Below, in pieces: positions 43,370 through 51,114 of a stretch of 52,213 nucleotides of DNA (within the stretch, counting starts at the first letter, position 1; each line of letters begins with the position of its first letter). Where the stretch lies: NCBI GenBank assembly GCA_017476575.1, contig JAFUZO010000007.1, positions 1 through 52,213 of the forward strand. Reading direction: 5' to 3'. This stretch comes from Bacteroidales bacterium (GTDB lineage: Bacteria; Bacteroidota; Bacteroidia; Bacteroidales; UBA932). A program made the position numbers and the translations under genes. The notes below the pieces were generated by a model that worked only from the letters and a program-made list of their open reading frames with translations, made no database searches and had not been told where the DNA came from.

Positions 43370-44428
43370 TCACTGCATCTGGCGGAGTCTCACGTCTATC
43401 TCCGGGAGCAGGGCGGGAATGCCACTCACGTCCGTCTGGGAGAAATGATAGGGAATGAGCACTTCCGGCCGCAGGGTCCGCGCCGCATCGACGCATTGCC
43501 CTACCGTCATCGTAAAGGGTTGGTTGACAGGCAGGAATGCCACATGGATGTCCTTGAGAGCAGCCATTTCTGGAATATCTTCGGTGTCGCCGGCTATATA
43601 GATGCGGAGACCGTCGAGGGTCAGCACATAACCGTTGTCCCGCCCCTTGGGATGGAACCGGGTGTGCCCCTCGGTATAATTGTACGCCGGGACAACCTCC
43701 AGATGGATGTCTTCTGCCAAGTCCAAGCCTTCCCCGTTGGATAGTGCGGTCCCCCACCCTATCATCCCGGCACAACGATGATTGGTGACAAGATTTGTCA
43801 AGACTCTTCCTGAGTCCGTTTTCAAAAGGGCCTCGATGGCGTCCTTATCAAAGTGGTCCGGGTGCTCGTGAGTTACCAGGATGATATCCGCTTTCGGGAA
43901 CTCGGCGGCATAGTCGGTATACTTGCCGTACTCTGCCACGGGATCCACCTGGATCGAAAACCCCTTGTAGGAAATGGCGAGGCTTCCATGCTTGATAAGA
44001 GTCATGTCTACGGGCTGGCCACTGCCGGTAAAGAATCGCTCGACTTCGTACCGGGTGACCGGCTTGCCCGCCTCCACCCAGGCCAGATAGCCGCTCAAGA
44101 GGTTGTAGGTCTTGAAAAAGCAGCCATCCAGCTTCGCAGCAGCGGCGGCGCTGCGCTTCCCGCTTCGGCAGTAGACCATCACGGGACGGTCCGCATCCAG
44201 CCGGGCCTTGGCCCGCCCGATGAAATCATCCGCATACCAGTCGATATTCAAGGCACCGGCAAGATGCCCCTCGGCATATTCTTCCGGCGTACGGACATCG
44301 ACAAGCTGCACCGACAGGTCCTCAGACAGCATCTTTTCGAACCCGTCCACGGAAAGGTCTGCATATCCCTTGCAGGAGAACAGACCGAAAAGGCTGAATG
44401 CCATCATCATATATATCTTTTTCATCAT
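43370..44428 (-). CDS. Rhodanese-UlaG-type metallo-beta-lactamase fusion lipoprotein
   Basis: A 352-residue exported protein with a lipobox (GLFSC, Cys19). Residues about 25-125 form a rhodanese domain with VDVRTPEEYAEGHL and the active-site Cys87 in VYCRSGKRS. Residues about 140-350 form a UlaG-like metal-dependent hydrolase with the zinc motif HEHPDH (187-192) and later YIAGDTEDI. Both active sites look complete. The order (rhodanese first, exported) differs from the well-known persulfide dioxygenase-rhodanese proteins, where the MBL domain comes first. A sulfur-transfer or small-molecule hydrolase role at the envelope is inference. Monocistronic, convergent with mnmA (55-base gap without a clear terminator). 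Confidence 0.85.
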   Translation of the reverse strand: MMKKIYMMMAFSLFGLFSCKGYADLSVDGFEKMLSEDLSVQLVDVRTPEEYAEGHLAGALNIDWYADDFIGRAKARLDADRPVMVYCRSGKRSAAAAAKLDGCFFKTYNLLSGYLAWVEAGKPVTRYEVERFFTGSGQPVDMTLIKHGSLAISYKGFSIQVDPVAEYGKYTDYAAEFPKADIILVTHEHPDHFDKDAIEALLKTDSGRVLTNLVTNHRCAGMIGWGTALSNGEGLDLAEDIHLEVVPAYNYTEGHTRFHPKGRDNGYVLTLDGLRIYIAGDTEDIPEMAALKDIHVAFLPVNQPFTMTVGQCVDAARTLRPEVLIPYHFSQTDVSGIPALLPEIDVRLRQMQ

Positions 44429-44543
44429 AGATACATTTCCATTCTGCCGGCTGATTTACTGTTTTTCTGCTGAACGTACTCCTGAACGATCCTCCCTGCG
44501 GGCACTCAGTGCAACCTTTGCTTCATTCGGGGCCAGTCCAGGT

Positions 44544-44633
44544 CTATGCTGCCAACGTTTTCTTCTTTCTGCCCTGCATGCAGAAGGGCAACACCATTGC
44601 CACAATGGCAACCAGGAGAATCCACCGTATCAT
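44544..44633 (-). CDS. Possible 29-residue membrane peptide
   Basis: An ATG at 44633 overlaps the stop of the truncated amidohydrolase (ATGA). It opens 29 codons starting MIRWILLVAIVAMVLPFCMQ and ending in a basic RKKK segment, which reads like a single membrane helix with a positive inside tail. It may be a true small protein or a chance frame in decaying DNA; no homologue is recognised. Confidence 0.25.
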   Translation of the reverse strand: MIRWILLVAIVAMVLPFCMQGRKKKTLAA

Positions 44634-44902
44634 TGTATACCCTTCTTGAATAGTTTTGCCGATACCAGTGGATTTGTTCCACCAGACAAAGAGACTCTAC
44701 CATGGATGCCGGCCTCGTCCATGAACTTCAAATGCGCATCGGCCGACCATCCCGGTATGGGGAATCCTTCATCCATTTCTATCCTTTCTGCCTTGACGGC
44801 ATTCAAGTAGTTCTGGGTGATGGAGTGGCTATGAACGTCAATCTGTGCCCGCAAAGAGAGTGCAGACACCATTGTAGCCGATATGAGTATGAGACGTCTC
44901 AC
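44630..44902 (-). pseudogene. Truncated amidohydrolase-type gene (N-terminal fragment)
   Basis: 90 codons beginning with a signal peptide (MRRLILISATMVSALSLRAQ) and the metal-binding start of an amidohydrolase barrel (IDVHSHSITQNY). Then comes WSADAHLKFMDEAGI, matching the N-terminus of ACMSD-like metal-dependent hydrolases of about 300 residues. The frame stops after KLFKKGIQ, so about 70 percent of the enzyme is missing, and no continuation is seen in other frames downstream. Remnant of an exported hydrolase gene. Confidence 0.65.
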
Positions 44903-44979
44903 GCTTGAATCTGTTTTTTGCCACCGAACACCGGGTCTGCCGGGCCGAAACCGCCCGGCTCCATTATCCTTTGTTAAAC

Positions 44980-45010
44980 TTTCATAAACGGCACAAATTT
45001 ACTAACTTTG
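44980..45010 (+). promoter_or_regulatory. -33/-7 promoter ahead of the yccF-like/dtd genes
   Basis: TTTC (44980-44983), a 19-base spacer and TAACTTTG (45003-45010). It would start an RNA near 45017 that runs through a structured leader, a gene fragment, the yccF-like gene and dtd. Confidence 0.55.
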
Positions 45011-45016
45011 TCTGCA

Positions 45017-45058
45017 CAAACCTTGGTGCAGAGAACTACGCTGCAAATCTAAGGTTTG
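45017..45058 (+). other. Inverted repeat in the leader of the yccF-like/dtd transcript
   Basis: CAAACCTT (45017-45024) and AAGGTTTG (45051-45058) are perfect inverted copies. An overlapping hairpin, CTGCAC (45012-45017) with GTGCAG (45026-45031), would compete with it. Two mutually exclusive folds at the very 5' end of a transcript are the kind of layout seen in leader regulators, but no known riboswitch is recognised. Confidence 0.4.
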
Positions 45059-45082
45059 TATTTACCATAAAGAACATTCATT

Positions 45083-45187
45083 ATGCCTTTGTATCAGCAA
45101 GTAAACAGTAAGCTGACCGTGGTTAAAGAGAAGTCCTTCAAGCTCGAAAAAGAGATTCAAACTCCTGTTGATAGCAACTTGAAGTGA
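45083..45187 (+). pseudogene. N-terminal fragment of a DUF5655/nuclease-like gene
   Basis: 34 codons starting MPLYQQVNSKLTVVKEKSF and continuing KLEKEIQTPVDSNLK before a TGA. The pattern resembles the extreme N-terminus of restriction-endonuclease-like proteins with a DUF5655 tail, in which this helix leads into a much longer protein. Here it stops after the first helix and the yccF-like gene begins seven bases later. Probably a deletion remnant that kept its promoter. Confidence 0.5.
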
Positions 45188-45193
45188 TTGATT

Positions 45194-45367
45194 ATGAATA
45201 TATTCGGAAATATCATCCAGATCATCCTTGGAGGCATCATTATCGCCCTGCAATACTACATCGTCGGGCTGCTGATGTGCATCACCATCGTAGGTATCCC
45301 CTGGGGAATCCAGCACTTCAAGATGGCCCTTTCGTCCATGTTTCCCTCCGATAAAAAGATCATGTAA
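45194..45367 (+). CDS. YccF-like small inner-membrane protein
   Basis: 57 residues, starting [20 protein letters not shown]. Two hydrophobic segments (about 7-20 and 24-38) enclose the hallmark [20 protein letters not shown] of the YccF/DUF307 family. The usual family protein has two such units (about 120-150 residues); this one has a single unit. Function unknown; it is a predicted inner-membrane protein. The dtd start codon follows one base after its stop, so the pair is co-transcribed. Confidence 0.75.
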   Translation: MNIFGNIIQIILGGIIIALQYYIVGLLMCITIVGIPWGIQHFKMALSSMFPSDKKIM

Positions 45368-45368
45368 T

Positions 45369-45821
45369 ATGCGGGCTGTCATCCAAAGAGTATCTTCTGC
45401 ATCCGTCACCATCGACGGAGTCGTCAAGTCTGCCATCGGCCCGGGGCTGATGATTCTGCTTGGTGTTGGACACGAAGACAGACAGGAAGACATCGACTGG
45501 CTGGCCAAGAAGATTGCCGGGCTCCGTATCTTCAACGACGATGCAGGCGTAATGAACCGCAGCGTCGTGGAAGTTGAAGGCAAAGCATTGGTCGTAAGCC
45601 AGTTCACCCTGATGGCTTCCACCAGGAAGGGAAACCGGCCGTCTTACATCGGTGCTGCCGGGCATGAACTGGCCATCCCGCTGTACGAACGGTTTTGTGC
45701 AGCGCTGTCTGCTGCCATCGGCCACCCCGTTGATACCGGAGAATTCGGCGCAGATATGAAAGTTGCTCTGGTAAACGACGGCCCCGTAACCATCTGTATT
45801 GATACGAAAAACAAAGAATAG
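45369..45821 (+). CDS. dtd: D-aminoacyl-tRNA deacylase
   Basis: A 150-residue DTD-type proofreading enzyme that frees D-amino acids (and glycine mischarged on tRNA-Ala) from tRNA. It begins [17 protein letters not shown] and carries the active-site SQFTLMAS motif and the cross-subunit Gly-Pro motif in [11 protein letters not shown] near the end. Full length for the family. It lies one base after the yccF-like gene and is followed two bases later by a broken acetyltransferase gene, so the operon once continued. Confidence 0.95.
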   Translation: MRAVIQRVSSASVTIDGVVKSAIGPGLMILLGVGHEDRQEDIDWLAKKIAGLRIFNDDAGVMNRSVVEVEGKALVVSQFTLMASTRKGNRPSYIGAAGHELAIPLYERFCAALSAAIGHPVDTGEFGADMKVALVNDGPVTICIDTKNKE

Positions 45822-45823
45822 CA

Positions 45824-45960
45824 ATGAGTCTGATCCGTAAAGCCCAACCCGAAGACCTCCCCGCAGTAAATTGCTTGCTGGAGAGGTTCTGGCTGTACGT
45901 CATCAGGGCCGCCCGGACCTGTTCCACGCGGTGGGGTGAGAAAGAGCGACAGTTTTTCTG
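45824..45960 (+). pseudogene. Frameshifted GNAT acetyltransferase fragment
   Basis: Starts intact with MSLIRKAQPEDLPAVNCLLE, a typical GNAT N-terminus. After about 20 codons the homologous reading moves to another frame (VRHQGRPDLFHAVG from 45895), then meets a TGA at 45937; one further base shift would restore GEK. The remaining roughly 100 codons, including the acetyl-CoA loop, are missing. It ends at a hairpin and a dispersed repeat. Confidence 0.7.
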
Positions 45961-45964
45961 TAAT

Positions 45965-46013
45965 GCCCGGTTCAACCGGGCCTCTGTCATCCTGAGAGGA
46001 AGCCGAAGGATCT
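45965..46013. repeat. Hairpin plus dispersed repeat, copy 2
   Basis: GCCCGG / CCGGGC hairpin (45965-45981), then TGTCATCCTGAGAGGAAGC continuing to CGAAGGATCT (45985-46013). This is a single-arm relative of the repeats at 41188 and 46925. The last bases reach the stop codon of the neighbouring lipoprotein gene. Confidence 0.6.
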
Positions 46014-46509
46014 ACTTAGCGTATACTATCTCACTGAAAACCACATCGCCTTCCAGCATATTCGCTCCATCCACATTCACCTCAATCCGCTGCAGCACCA
46101 GCTTGTCCTTGGTGCATTCCTTGACGTAGTAACGTGCTGCGGGAGTGCAGGATGCTTTCCCGTCCTCTTGCATAAAGTCGTGATCCGACTCATAGAGGTA
46201 CAGCTCCGGAGTGGAACTGCCCACGCCGGGATAGCCGTTCTGGTGTTTCTGATAGATATACTTTGCCTCTGAATCCCCGGCAAACACATCGGATACGTAG
46301 ATGCTTAGAACCCACGAATGGGGATCTTCGTTACCTGCCGTGAATCTCCAAATCACCAGTCCCGCATCCTGAATCCCATCCGGATTCACCCTTTCCCAAT
46401 CTCCTTCCAGATTACCCGCCAGGTCAATCTCGGGAATCAGCTTCTCACATCCGCACAGCCCTGCCACCAGCAATGCCACGCTAATAGCAAATTTCAATAC
46501 ACGTTTCAT
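46012..46509 (-). CDS. Hypothetical lipoprotein (165 aa)
   Basis: A clear lipoprotein signal (VAGLCGC) is followed by an approximately 140-residue mature domain without recognised motifs. The start, LAGNLEGDWERVNPDG, has the GxW pattern seen at the first strand of lipocalin-like domains of Bacteroidota. The rest alternates short strands (WVLSIYVSD, PELYLYES, KLVLQRIEVNVDG). A lipocalin-like fold is inference. Monocistronic; its stop codon overlaps a dispersed repeat, so the true end could have been altered by repeat insertion. Confidence 0.6.
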   Translation of the reverse strand: MKRVLKFAISVALLVAGLCGCEKLIPEIDLAGNLEGDWERVNPDGIQDAGLVIWRFTAGNEDPHSWVLSIYVSDVFAGDSEAKYIYQKHQNGYPGVGSSTPELYLYESDHDFMQEDGKASCTPAARYYVKECTKDKLVLQRIEVNVDGANMLEGDVVFSEIVYAK

Positions 46510-46587
46510 CGTATCTCTTCCGGATTTATCGCAGTTTTTGGAAAAGATTTCTTATCTCTGCTGCACTTGCTCTGTCTCAAGGTTCTT

Positions 46588-46790
46588 ATGGAGTCCGGCA
46601 AGAAGTTCGGTTACGTAAACTTCGACGATGGGAATTTGGAAGAACTTACCAGAAAGGACCTCAATACCGTCCTGGAAGCGGCATATAGGTCTATGGATAT
46701 GTATTTCCATAAGGATGGCCAGGAAGTGGAGTTCGCGGTCGTAGAAAAAAACAGGATGCTGGAGATGATCAGTCACCTACGCCTGCCTCC
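46588..46790 (+). pseudogene. Internally deleted AAA-ATPase (DUF4143-type) remnant
   Basis: The stretch starting MESGKKFGYVNFDDGNLEEL matches the region just after the P-loop of the ATPases that carry a DUF4143 tail. About ten residues later it jumps to FHKDGQEVEFAVVEKNRM, which matches the C-terminal nuclease-like part (pattern EVDFVV) of the same family. About 200 residues between the two are absent, and so is the Walker A segment. The open frame continuing past 46790 is not coding-like. Confidence 0.55.
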
Positions 46791-46924
46791 TTCAGACACT
46801 TGCGGTCATAGACCTTCTTTGACTTGTGGAGTGCCGACCTCATTGAAACCAGCCTCCCATGCCCCGGCAATCTCTTCGAGCCTTGCCGCCCTGCGGTTGG
46901 CACTATTGTAAATCGGAATTGAAC

Positions 46925-47000
46925 TGTCATCCAGAGCGAAGCGAAGGATATATAATCCTTTGAATCATAAATAGATTCTTCGCTGGCGCTCAGAATGACA
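46925..47000. repeat. Palindromic dispersed repeat, copy 3
   Basis: TGTCATCCAGAGCGAAGCGA continues to AGGAT, then about 25 AT-rich bases, then AGATTCTTCGCTGGCGCTCA continuing to GAATGACA. The arms are inverted and share the unit seen at 41188 and 45985. The surrounding 46791-47236 holds no gene that I can support. Confidence 0.7.
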
Positions 47001-47183
47001 AGAGCGGTGAAATTCCCATTTAACGATCTTATGAAGATAGAAGAAGCCATGCTGTAACGGTGTCTCATCCGGACACTTTCTGTAAGAATGAAAGCCGAAT
47101 CCTTCTACTGATATAGGGTATGGAAATCATACCTGGCAGAAAAGTTCTCAAGATGGAAAAGTGACCGACAACCTAAACCAGTC

Positions 47184-47213
47184 ACCCCGTTCGGAGTCCA
47201 GCGGGGTTTATTT
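47184..47213 (+). terminator. Possible terminator hairpin
   Basis: ACCCCG (47184-47189) and CGGGGT (47202-47207) form a six-pair stem with a T-rich tail (TTTATTTAT). It could end readthrough from the left before the hydrolase promoter at 47237; the T-run is interrupted, so strength is uncertain. Confidence 0.4.
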
Positions 47214-47236
47214 ATGGCCATGTCGTGGATAATTCG

Positions 47237-47244
47237 TATTTTTG
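47237..47244 (+). promoter_or_regulatory. -7 box of the hydrolase gene
   Basis: TATTTTTG matches TAnnTTTG, 21 bases before the ATG at 47266; no clear -33 element. Confidence 0.45.
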
Positions 47245-47265
47245 TATACTAATAAACTATCCCAT

Positions 47266-48198
47266 ATGAAGAAAAACGTCATTCTACTGCTTTCTTTGAT
47301 GGCTCTTATGGCCTGCAAGAATACTGATACCTGCCAGAATAAAAGTGATTCAGATATGATTTCCTACCACAAGATCCAGATTGAGGACTGCAATGTTTTC
47401 TACCGCGAAGCCGGCTGCCCGGAGAATCCCGCCCTACTGCTTTTGCACGGCTTTCCGTCCGCCAGCCACATGTTCCGGGAACTCATGCCGGAACTGGCCG
47501 ATAAGTACCATCTGGTAGCACCGGATTTTCCGTCCTTCGGACAGACGGACTCGCCATCCAGAGCGGAATTTGATTACACTTTTGACCATCTGGCCAGGAT
47601 TGTGGATAAATTCACGGAGGCTCTGGGGCTGGAACATTTTGCGATGTATATCTTTGACTATGGTGCCCCCATCGGCATGCGTCTGGCTATCTGGCATCCT
47701 GAACGGATTGATGCCATCATCTCCCAGAACGGCAACTGCTATGAGGAAGGCCTGGGCAGGAAATGGGAGGCCCGCAAGGAATACTGGGCTCACCCCACGC
47801 CGGAGCTGAGGGCACAGTATGCTTCTGCCTATGCTCTTGAAACCATTATCGGCCAATATACCTTTGGTACTCCGGAAGGCTCTGTCGGTCCTGATGGCTA
47901 TACCTTGGATTACGCATACGTCCAGCAACCGGAGCGTGCCGAAATGCAGAACGACCTCATCTTCGACTACCAGAGCAATGTCCGCCTGTATCCGGAATTC
48001 CAGAAATATTTCCGCGAGCATCAGCCCAAACTCCTGGCCGTTTGGGGAAAGAATGACCCTTCGTTCATCCCTGCGGGCGCAGAGGCCTTCAAACGTGACC
48101 TTCCTGATGCCGTTGTGAAGTTTGTGGACAGCGGTCACTTTGCACTTGAAAGCCATCACAGTGAGATTGCTGGATACATCAGGGATTTCCTCCAGTAG
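47266..48198 (+). CDS. Alpha/beta-hydrolase lipoprotein, dehalogenase/epoxide-hydrolase type
   Basis: A 310-residue exported enzyme (lipobox LMAC, Cys17). Oxyanion-hole HGFP (61-64). The nucleophile elbow reads FDYGAPIG with Asp131, so an Asp rather than Ser nucleophile, as in haloalkane dehalogenases and epoxide hydrolases. The other triad members fit: Asp264 (GKNDPSF) and His291 (SGHFALES). An outer- or periplasm-facing lipoprotein form of this cytosolic family is unusual. The substrate cannot be read. Starts at the first ATG after the -7 box; monocistronic within the decayed zone and itself intact. Confidence 0.85.
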   Translation: MKKNVILLLSLMALMACKNTDTCQNKSDSDMISYHKIQIEDCNVFYREAGCPENPALLLLHGFPSASHMFRELMPELADKYHLVAPDFPSFGQTDSPSRAEFDYTFDHLARIVDKFTEALGLEHFAMYIFDYGAPIGMRLAIWHPERIDAIISQNGNCYEEGLGRKWEARKEYWAHPTPELRAQYASAYALETIIGQYTFGTPEGSVGPDGYTLDYAYVQQPERAEMQNDLIFDYQSNVRLYPEFQKYFREHQPKLLAVWGKNDPSFIPAGAEAFKRDLPDAVVKFVDSGHFALESHHSEIAGYIRDFLQ

Positions 48199-48234
48199 AA
48201 TACATTCGAAATAATAAGGCCCGGATCTATTGTA

Positions 48235-49089
48235 TCAGTGCGCAGCTATCGCTGCCGGGGAAGTTTCAAATCGCAATTTTTGGGGATTGACTCGCCGCCC
48301 ATTTTCCCCGAACTTTGTTTTGGCCATAATGAAATAGACCGTTGGCATCAGGGCCCGTTTCGCTCCCTTCCTGAAATAGGCATCGTCCCCCTCGGGCTGA
48401 ATGCGGATTCCCTTGGCTTTGAGTGCGTCGCAAGCCTCCACTGTGGCGTCCAGAATGGCTCTTCGCTGGGCTCGAGTTGCCTTTCGCAAATCGCAACCGC
48501 ACACATAGGAAACATATACGATGGGAAGAATCATTGCTGCATGCGTCCGATAATAAGCATCCATGTCATCCATCCATCGGAAGCGGTAGCCGGTGCCCTT
48601 GACGAGCATCTCCAACATGGTTTTCTCTTGCTTGCCGCCCCTCCTGTGCATGCCGCCGATATCCATTTTACCTTTGCCGGTATAAATAACCGTTGTCTCG
48701 TTGAGTTCACGGTGACCGGCCGATGGCTGGAAGCCAAACAGGACGGTCTTAGGTGCAGGACTGCGTACAAGAATTCCAGCCTCGGCATCCACCGCTGTCA
48801 AGTTATTGCTGACCAGGATGACGTACGGGGCATTTCCCACCGCCAAGGTCTCCAGCAAAGATAGCTGCTGCTGGTTCTGCATCACCGAAAAAACCACGTC
48901 AAAGGCCTCTTCTGTGCCAACCGCTTCCACTATACGGGGCTCATCCACCGTATGCTTTCTCTTCAAAAGATGGTATAGCTTGAGCCTACGGCTTTCCAGC
49001 AGTTCCCGGGTGCGGCCTCGCGCCACAACCGTCACATCGTTGCCCGCCCGGCAGGCTCCGTCTCGAATAAATTGGTTATATTTGTGCAT
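48235..49089 (-). pseudogene. 5'-truncated ketopantoate-reductase-family gene
   Basis: The readable protein (about 285 codons) picks up the family at AGNDVTVVARGRTRELLESR and continues through NAPYVILVSNNLTAVDAEAG, FGFQPSAGHRELNETTVIY and YRFRWMDDMDAYYRTHAAM. The defining N-terminal nucleotide-binding strand and GxGxxG loop are absent. The frame upstream runs into the promoter of the divergent yqeY gene, so the first 25 or so codons have been lost. Without them it cannot bind NADPH normally. A start at 49089 is only nominal. Confidence 0.7.
49077..49084 (+). promoter_or_regulatory. -7 box of yqeY
   Basis: TATATTTG matches TAnnTTTG, 24 bases before the ATG at 49109. Confidence 0.45.
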
Positions 49090-49108
49090 TGAAAAAAACG
49101 AATACGAT

Positions 49109-49558
49109 ATGGCACTCGAACAAACCATCCAGGAAGCTATCAAGGAGGCCATGAAGGCCAAGGATACAGTGGCAATGAACGCCGTCCGCGCCATCAAAGG
49201 TGAGATCCTTCTTTTCAAAACCTCTGAAGGAGGTAGCAAGGAAGTCACTGACGGAGATATCCTCAAGATGATTCAGAAGCTTGTGAAGCAGCGCAAGGAA
49301 GCTGCCGGGCAATATGTTGCGGCAGGCCGTCAGGAACTGGCCGACAACGAACTGGCAGAAGCCGCCGTGATGGAGAAATATCTCCCCAGGCAGCTCTCCG
49401 AGGCCGAAGTGGAAGCCAAAGTCAAGGAGATCATTGCCCAAGTCGGCGCCACATCCATCAAAGATATGGGCAAGGTGATGGGCGCAGCCAACAAAGCCCT
49501 TGCCGGACTGTCCGACGGGCGCACCATCTCCACCGTCGTCAAAAAACTCCTCTCGTAA
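49109..49558 (+). CDS. GatB/YqeY-family protein
   Basis: A 149-residue cytosolic protein. It starts MALEQTIQEAIKEAMKAKDT, has the helical N-terminal part (VAMNAVRAIKGEIL; ILKMIQKLVKQRKEAAGQY) and the C-terminal tRNA-binding-like QqY domain (MEKYLPRQLSEAEVEAKVKE; DMGKVMGAANKALAG). Family members resemble the tail of the GatB amidotransferase subunit; their exact role is not established. The stop codon shares bases with the next start (TAATG), so it was translationally coupled to the now frameshifted acetyltransferase. Confidence 0.93.
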   Translation: MALEQTIQEAIKEAMKAKDTVAMNAVRAIKGEILLFKTSEGGSKEVTDGDILKMIQKLVKQRKEAAGQYVAAGRQELADNELAEAAVMEKYLPRQLSEAEVEAKVKEIIAQVGATSIKDMGKVMGAANKALAGLSDGRTISTVVKKLLS

Positions 49559-50129
49559 TGACAGAGCTGGAAAAACTTGAAGCAGGGTTGGAGTATTGTT
49601 ACGATGACCCCGAGGTGGAAGCGCGCAAAGAGCGGGCAATCCTCTGGTGTAAGGAGTACAATGCCATTGACGATACTGACATGAGGCGCAGGATGCATGT
49701 CTGGCCAAGAACCTCGGTCACAAAGGCGATAAGGTCTGGATTGCCAAGACTTTCAACTGCGACAACGGCAAGAATATCTTTATCGGCAACAACTTCACCG
49801 GGAACTACAATCTGACCATCCTGGATATCCGTGAAGTCCGCATTGGCGACAATGTGATGATCGGCCCGAATACCCTGATCACAACGGTCGGCCACCCGCT
49901 TTCCCCGGCAGGCCGAAGGAAACACCTCGGCATCGCCAAACCCGTAACCATCGGCAACGATGTATGGATTGGCGGCAACGTGACCATTCTTCCTGGAGTC
50001 ACCATCGGCAACAATGTCGTTGTGGGGGCTGGCGCAGTTGTAACGAGGGACGTCCCTGATAATGTCGTAGTAGGTGGTGTCCCTGCACGGATTATCAAGC
50101 AAATCGAATGCGATGTCCAGCGTCATTGA
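49558..50129 (+). pseudogene. Frameshifted maltose/galactoside O-acetyltransferase (Maa/LacA type)
   Basis: Codons 1-46 (MTELEKLEAGLEYCYDDPEV...WCKEYNAI) are the Maa N-terminal domain. Around 49695 the homologous frame shifts by one base to [18 protein letters not shown]. It then runs through the left-handed beta-helix ([30 protein letters not shown] with the catalytic His; [19 protein letters not shown]) to the normal C-terminus [11 protein letters not shown]. Apart from this single shift the gene looks complete, so recent inactivation or a sequencing/assembly error are equally possible. If functional, it would acetylate a sugar with acetyl-CoA. Confidence 0.8.
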
Positions 50130-50688
50130 CCTCACCATCCGCGACGCCCGTCCGGAAGACGCATCTTTCCTTGCCAAGTGCATCATGGCAGGGATGCACT
50201 TTTATGACTTTGAAGGGGCTGTCCCTGAAGATGGGGACATCTATGAACGACTGATTGAATGCGAAAAGCGGACGGATACGCTTTACTCATATGCCCATTC
50301 CCGCATCGCTGAAACAGACGGAACAGTTGTCGGTTCCCTGCTGTCCTATCCTGGAGATATCTACCGCAACCTTCGCCACAAGGCGTTCACCGAGCTATGG
50401 CCGGAGCTGATTGAAATGGAGGCCACGTCAGACCAGGAGACAGATCCCGGTGAATACTATCTGGATTCTCTGGCAGTCCTGCCCGCATATCGGGGAAGGG
50501 GCATCGGCCGTACGCTCCTGAAAGACGGCATCGACAAAGGTATTGCCCTGGGCTACAAGCAAATTGCCCTCGTGGCAGATTCTGATATGCCTCACCTCGT
50601 CAGCCTCTATTCCTCGATAGGCTTCATCCCTGCCGACCATCGTCAAACCTTCGGTGTTGATTTCCAACGCATGATTTACTCCGTGTAA
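50113..50688 (+). CDS. GNAT-family N-acetyltransferase
   Basis: A 191-residue protein beginning [20 protein letters not shown]. It has the acetyl-CoA pyrophosphate-binding loop [18 protein letters not shown], preceded by the strand YYLDSLA, and the usual C-terminal [20 protein letters not shown] with Tyr in position. Substrate unknown. The start overlaps the last 17 bases of the O-acetyltransferase frame, so three genes (yqeY, maa, this one) form a tightly packed operon. The gene itself shows no damage. Confidence 0.9.
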   Translation: MSSVIDLTIRDARPEDASFLAKCIMAGMHFYDFEGAVPEDGDIYERLIECEKRTDTLYSYAHSRIAETDGTVVGSLLSYPGDIYRNLRHKAFTELWPELIEMEATSDQETDPGEYYLDSLAVLPAYRGRGIGRTLLKDGIDKGIALGYKQIALVADSDMPHLVSLYSSIGFIPADHRQTFGVDFQRMIYSV

Positions 50689-50834
50689 TCCATCAGAAAG
50701 GCACTTTTGAGGCGACGAGCACTTTGTAACATCTGGTTCTTGTATTGATCACCGGATACAAGTGTTTGAGTCCGAGTCTTGCATCCCCAATGGCACATTC
50801 CGCCAGGAACAGGGGCAGCTGTTGGATGCAATAT

Positions 50835-51114
50835 CAGTTACTTCCTCCAAAGGTAATCCTTTGGTCCCTGATCGTGTATGGGACAGGCTCGCCATCCTTC
50901 ATGACCGGCTTCTACTTGGGGCAGCGCTTCAACACGTGCACGAGTTCTTGGAAAAGGCTCCATCTGTCGTGGAAAGAATATGGATATCCCTTACCTTGCC
51001 ATCCTGGCCGACTGTAAACTCATAGTGTACAACGGCCATTTTTCCCGCCATGGACCTGTGAGCCTGAAATTGGGGTGAATGTAGACTTGGATGTCTTTCC
51101 CTGACTTGTGGCAC
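50835..51114 (-). pseudogene. Broken TonB-type energy transducer (C-terminal part)
   Basis: Readable pieces are VHYEFTVGQDGKVRDIHILS followed in the same frame by DGAFSKN. After a frameshift near 50937, VLKRCPK-stop-KPVMKDGEPVPYTI continues to RDQRITFGGSN and the natural stop. Together these are the TonB C-terminal domain of Bacteroidota transducers. The TAG sits where a Trp is expected (PKWKPV). The N-terminal anchor and proline-rich linker are absent. Inactive. Confidence 0.75.

Noticed and set aside
44905..45111. A 68-codon plus-strand frame across the promoter and leader region before the yccF-like gene
   Set aside because: It runs through a clear promoter and inverted repeats, has AT-rich non-coding composition and no motif.
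46769..47068. A 99-codon minus-strand frame through the third dispersed repeat
   Set aside because: Its middle is simply the translation of the palindromic repeat; no signal, domain or start context supports a gene.
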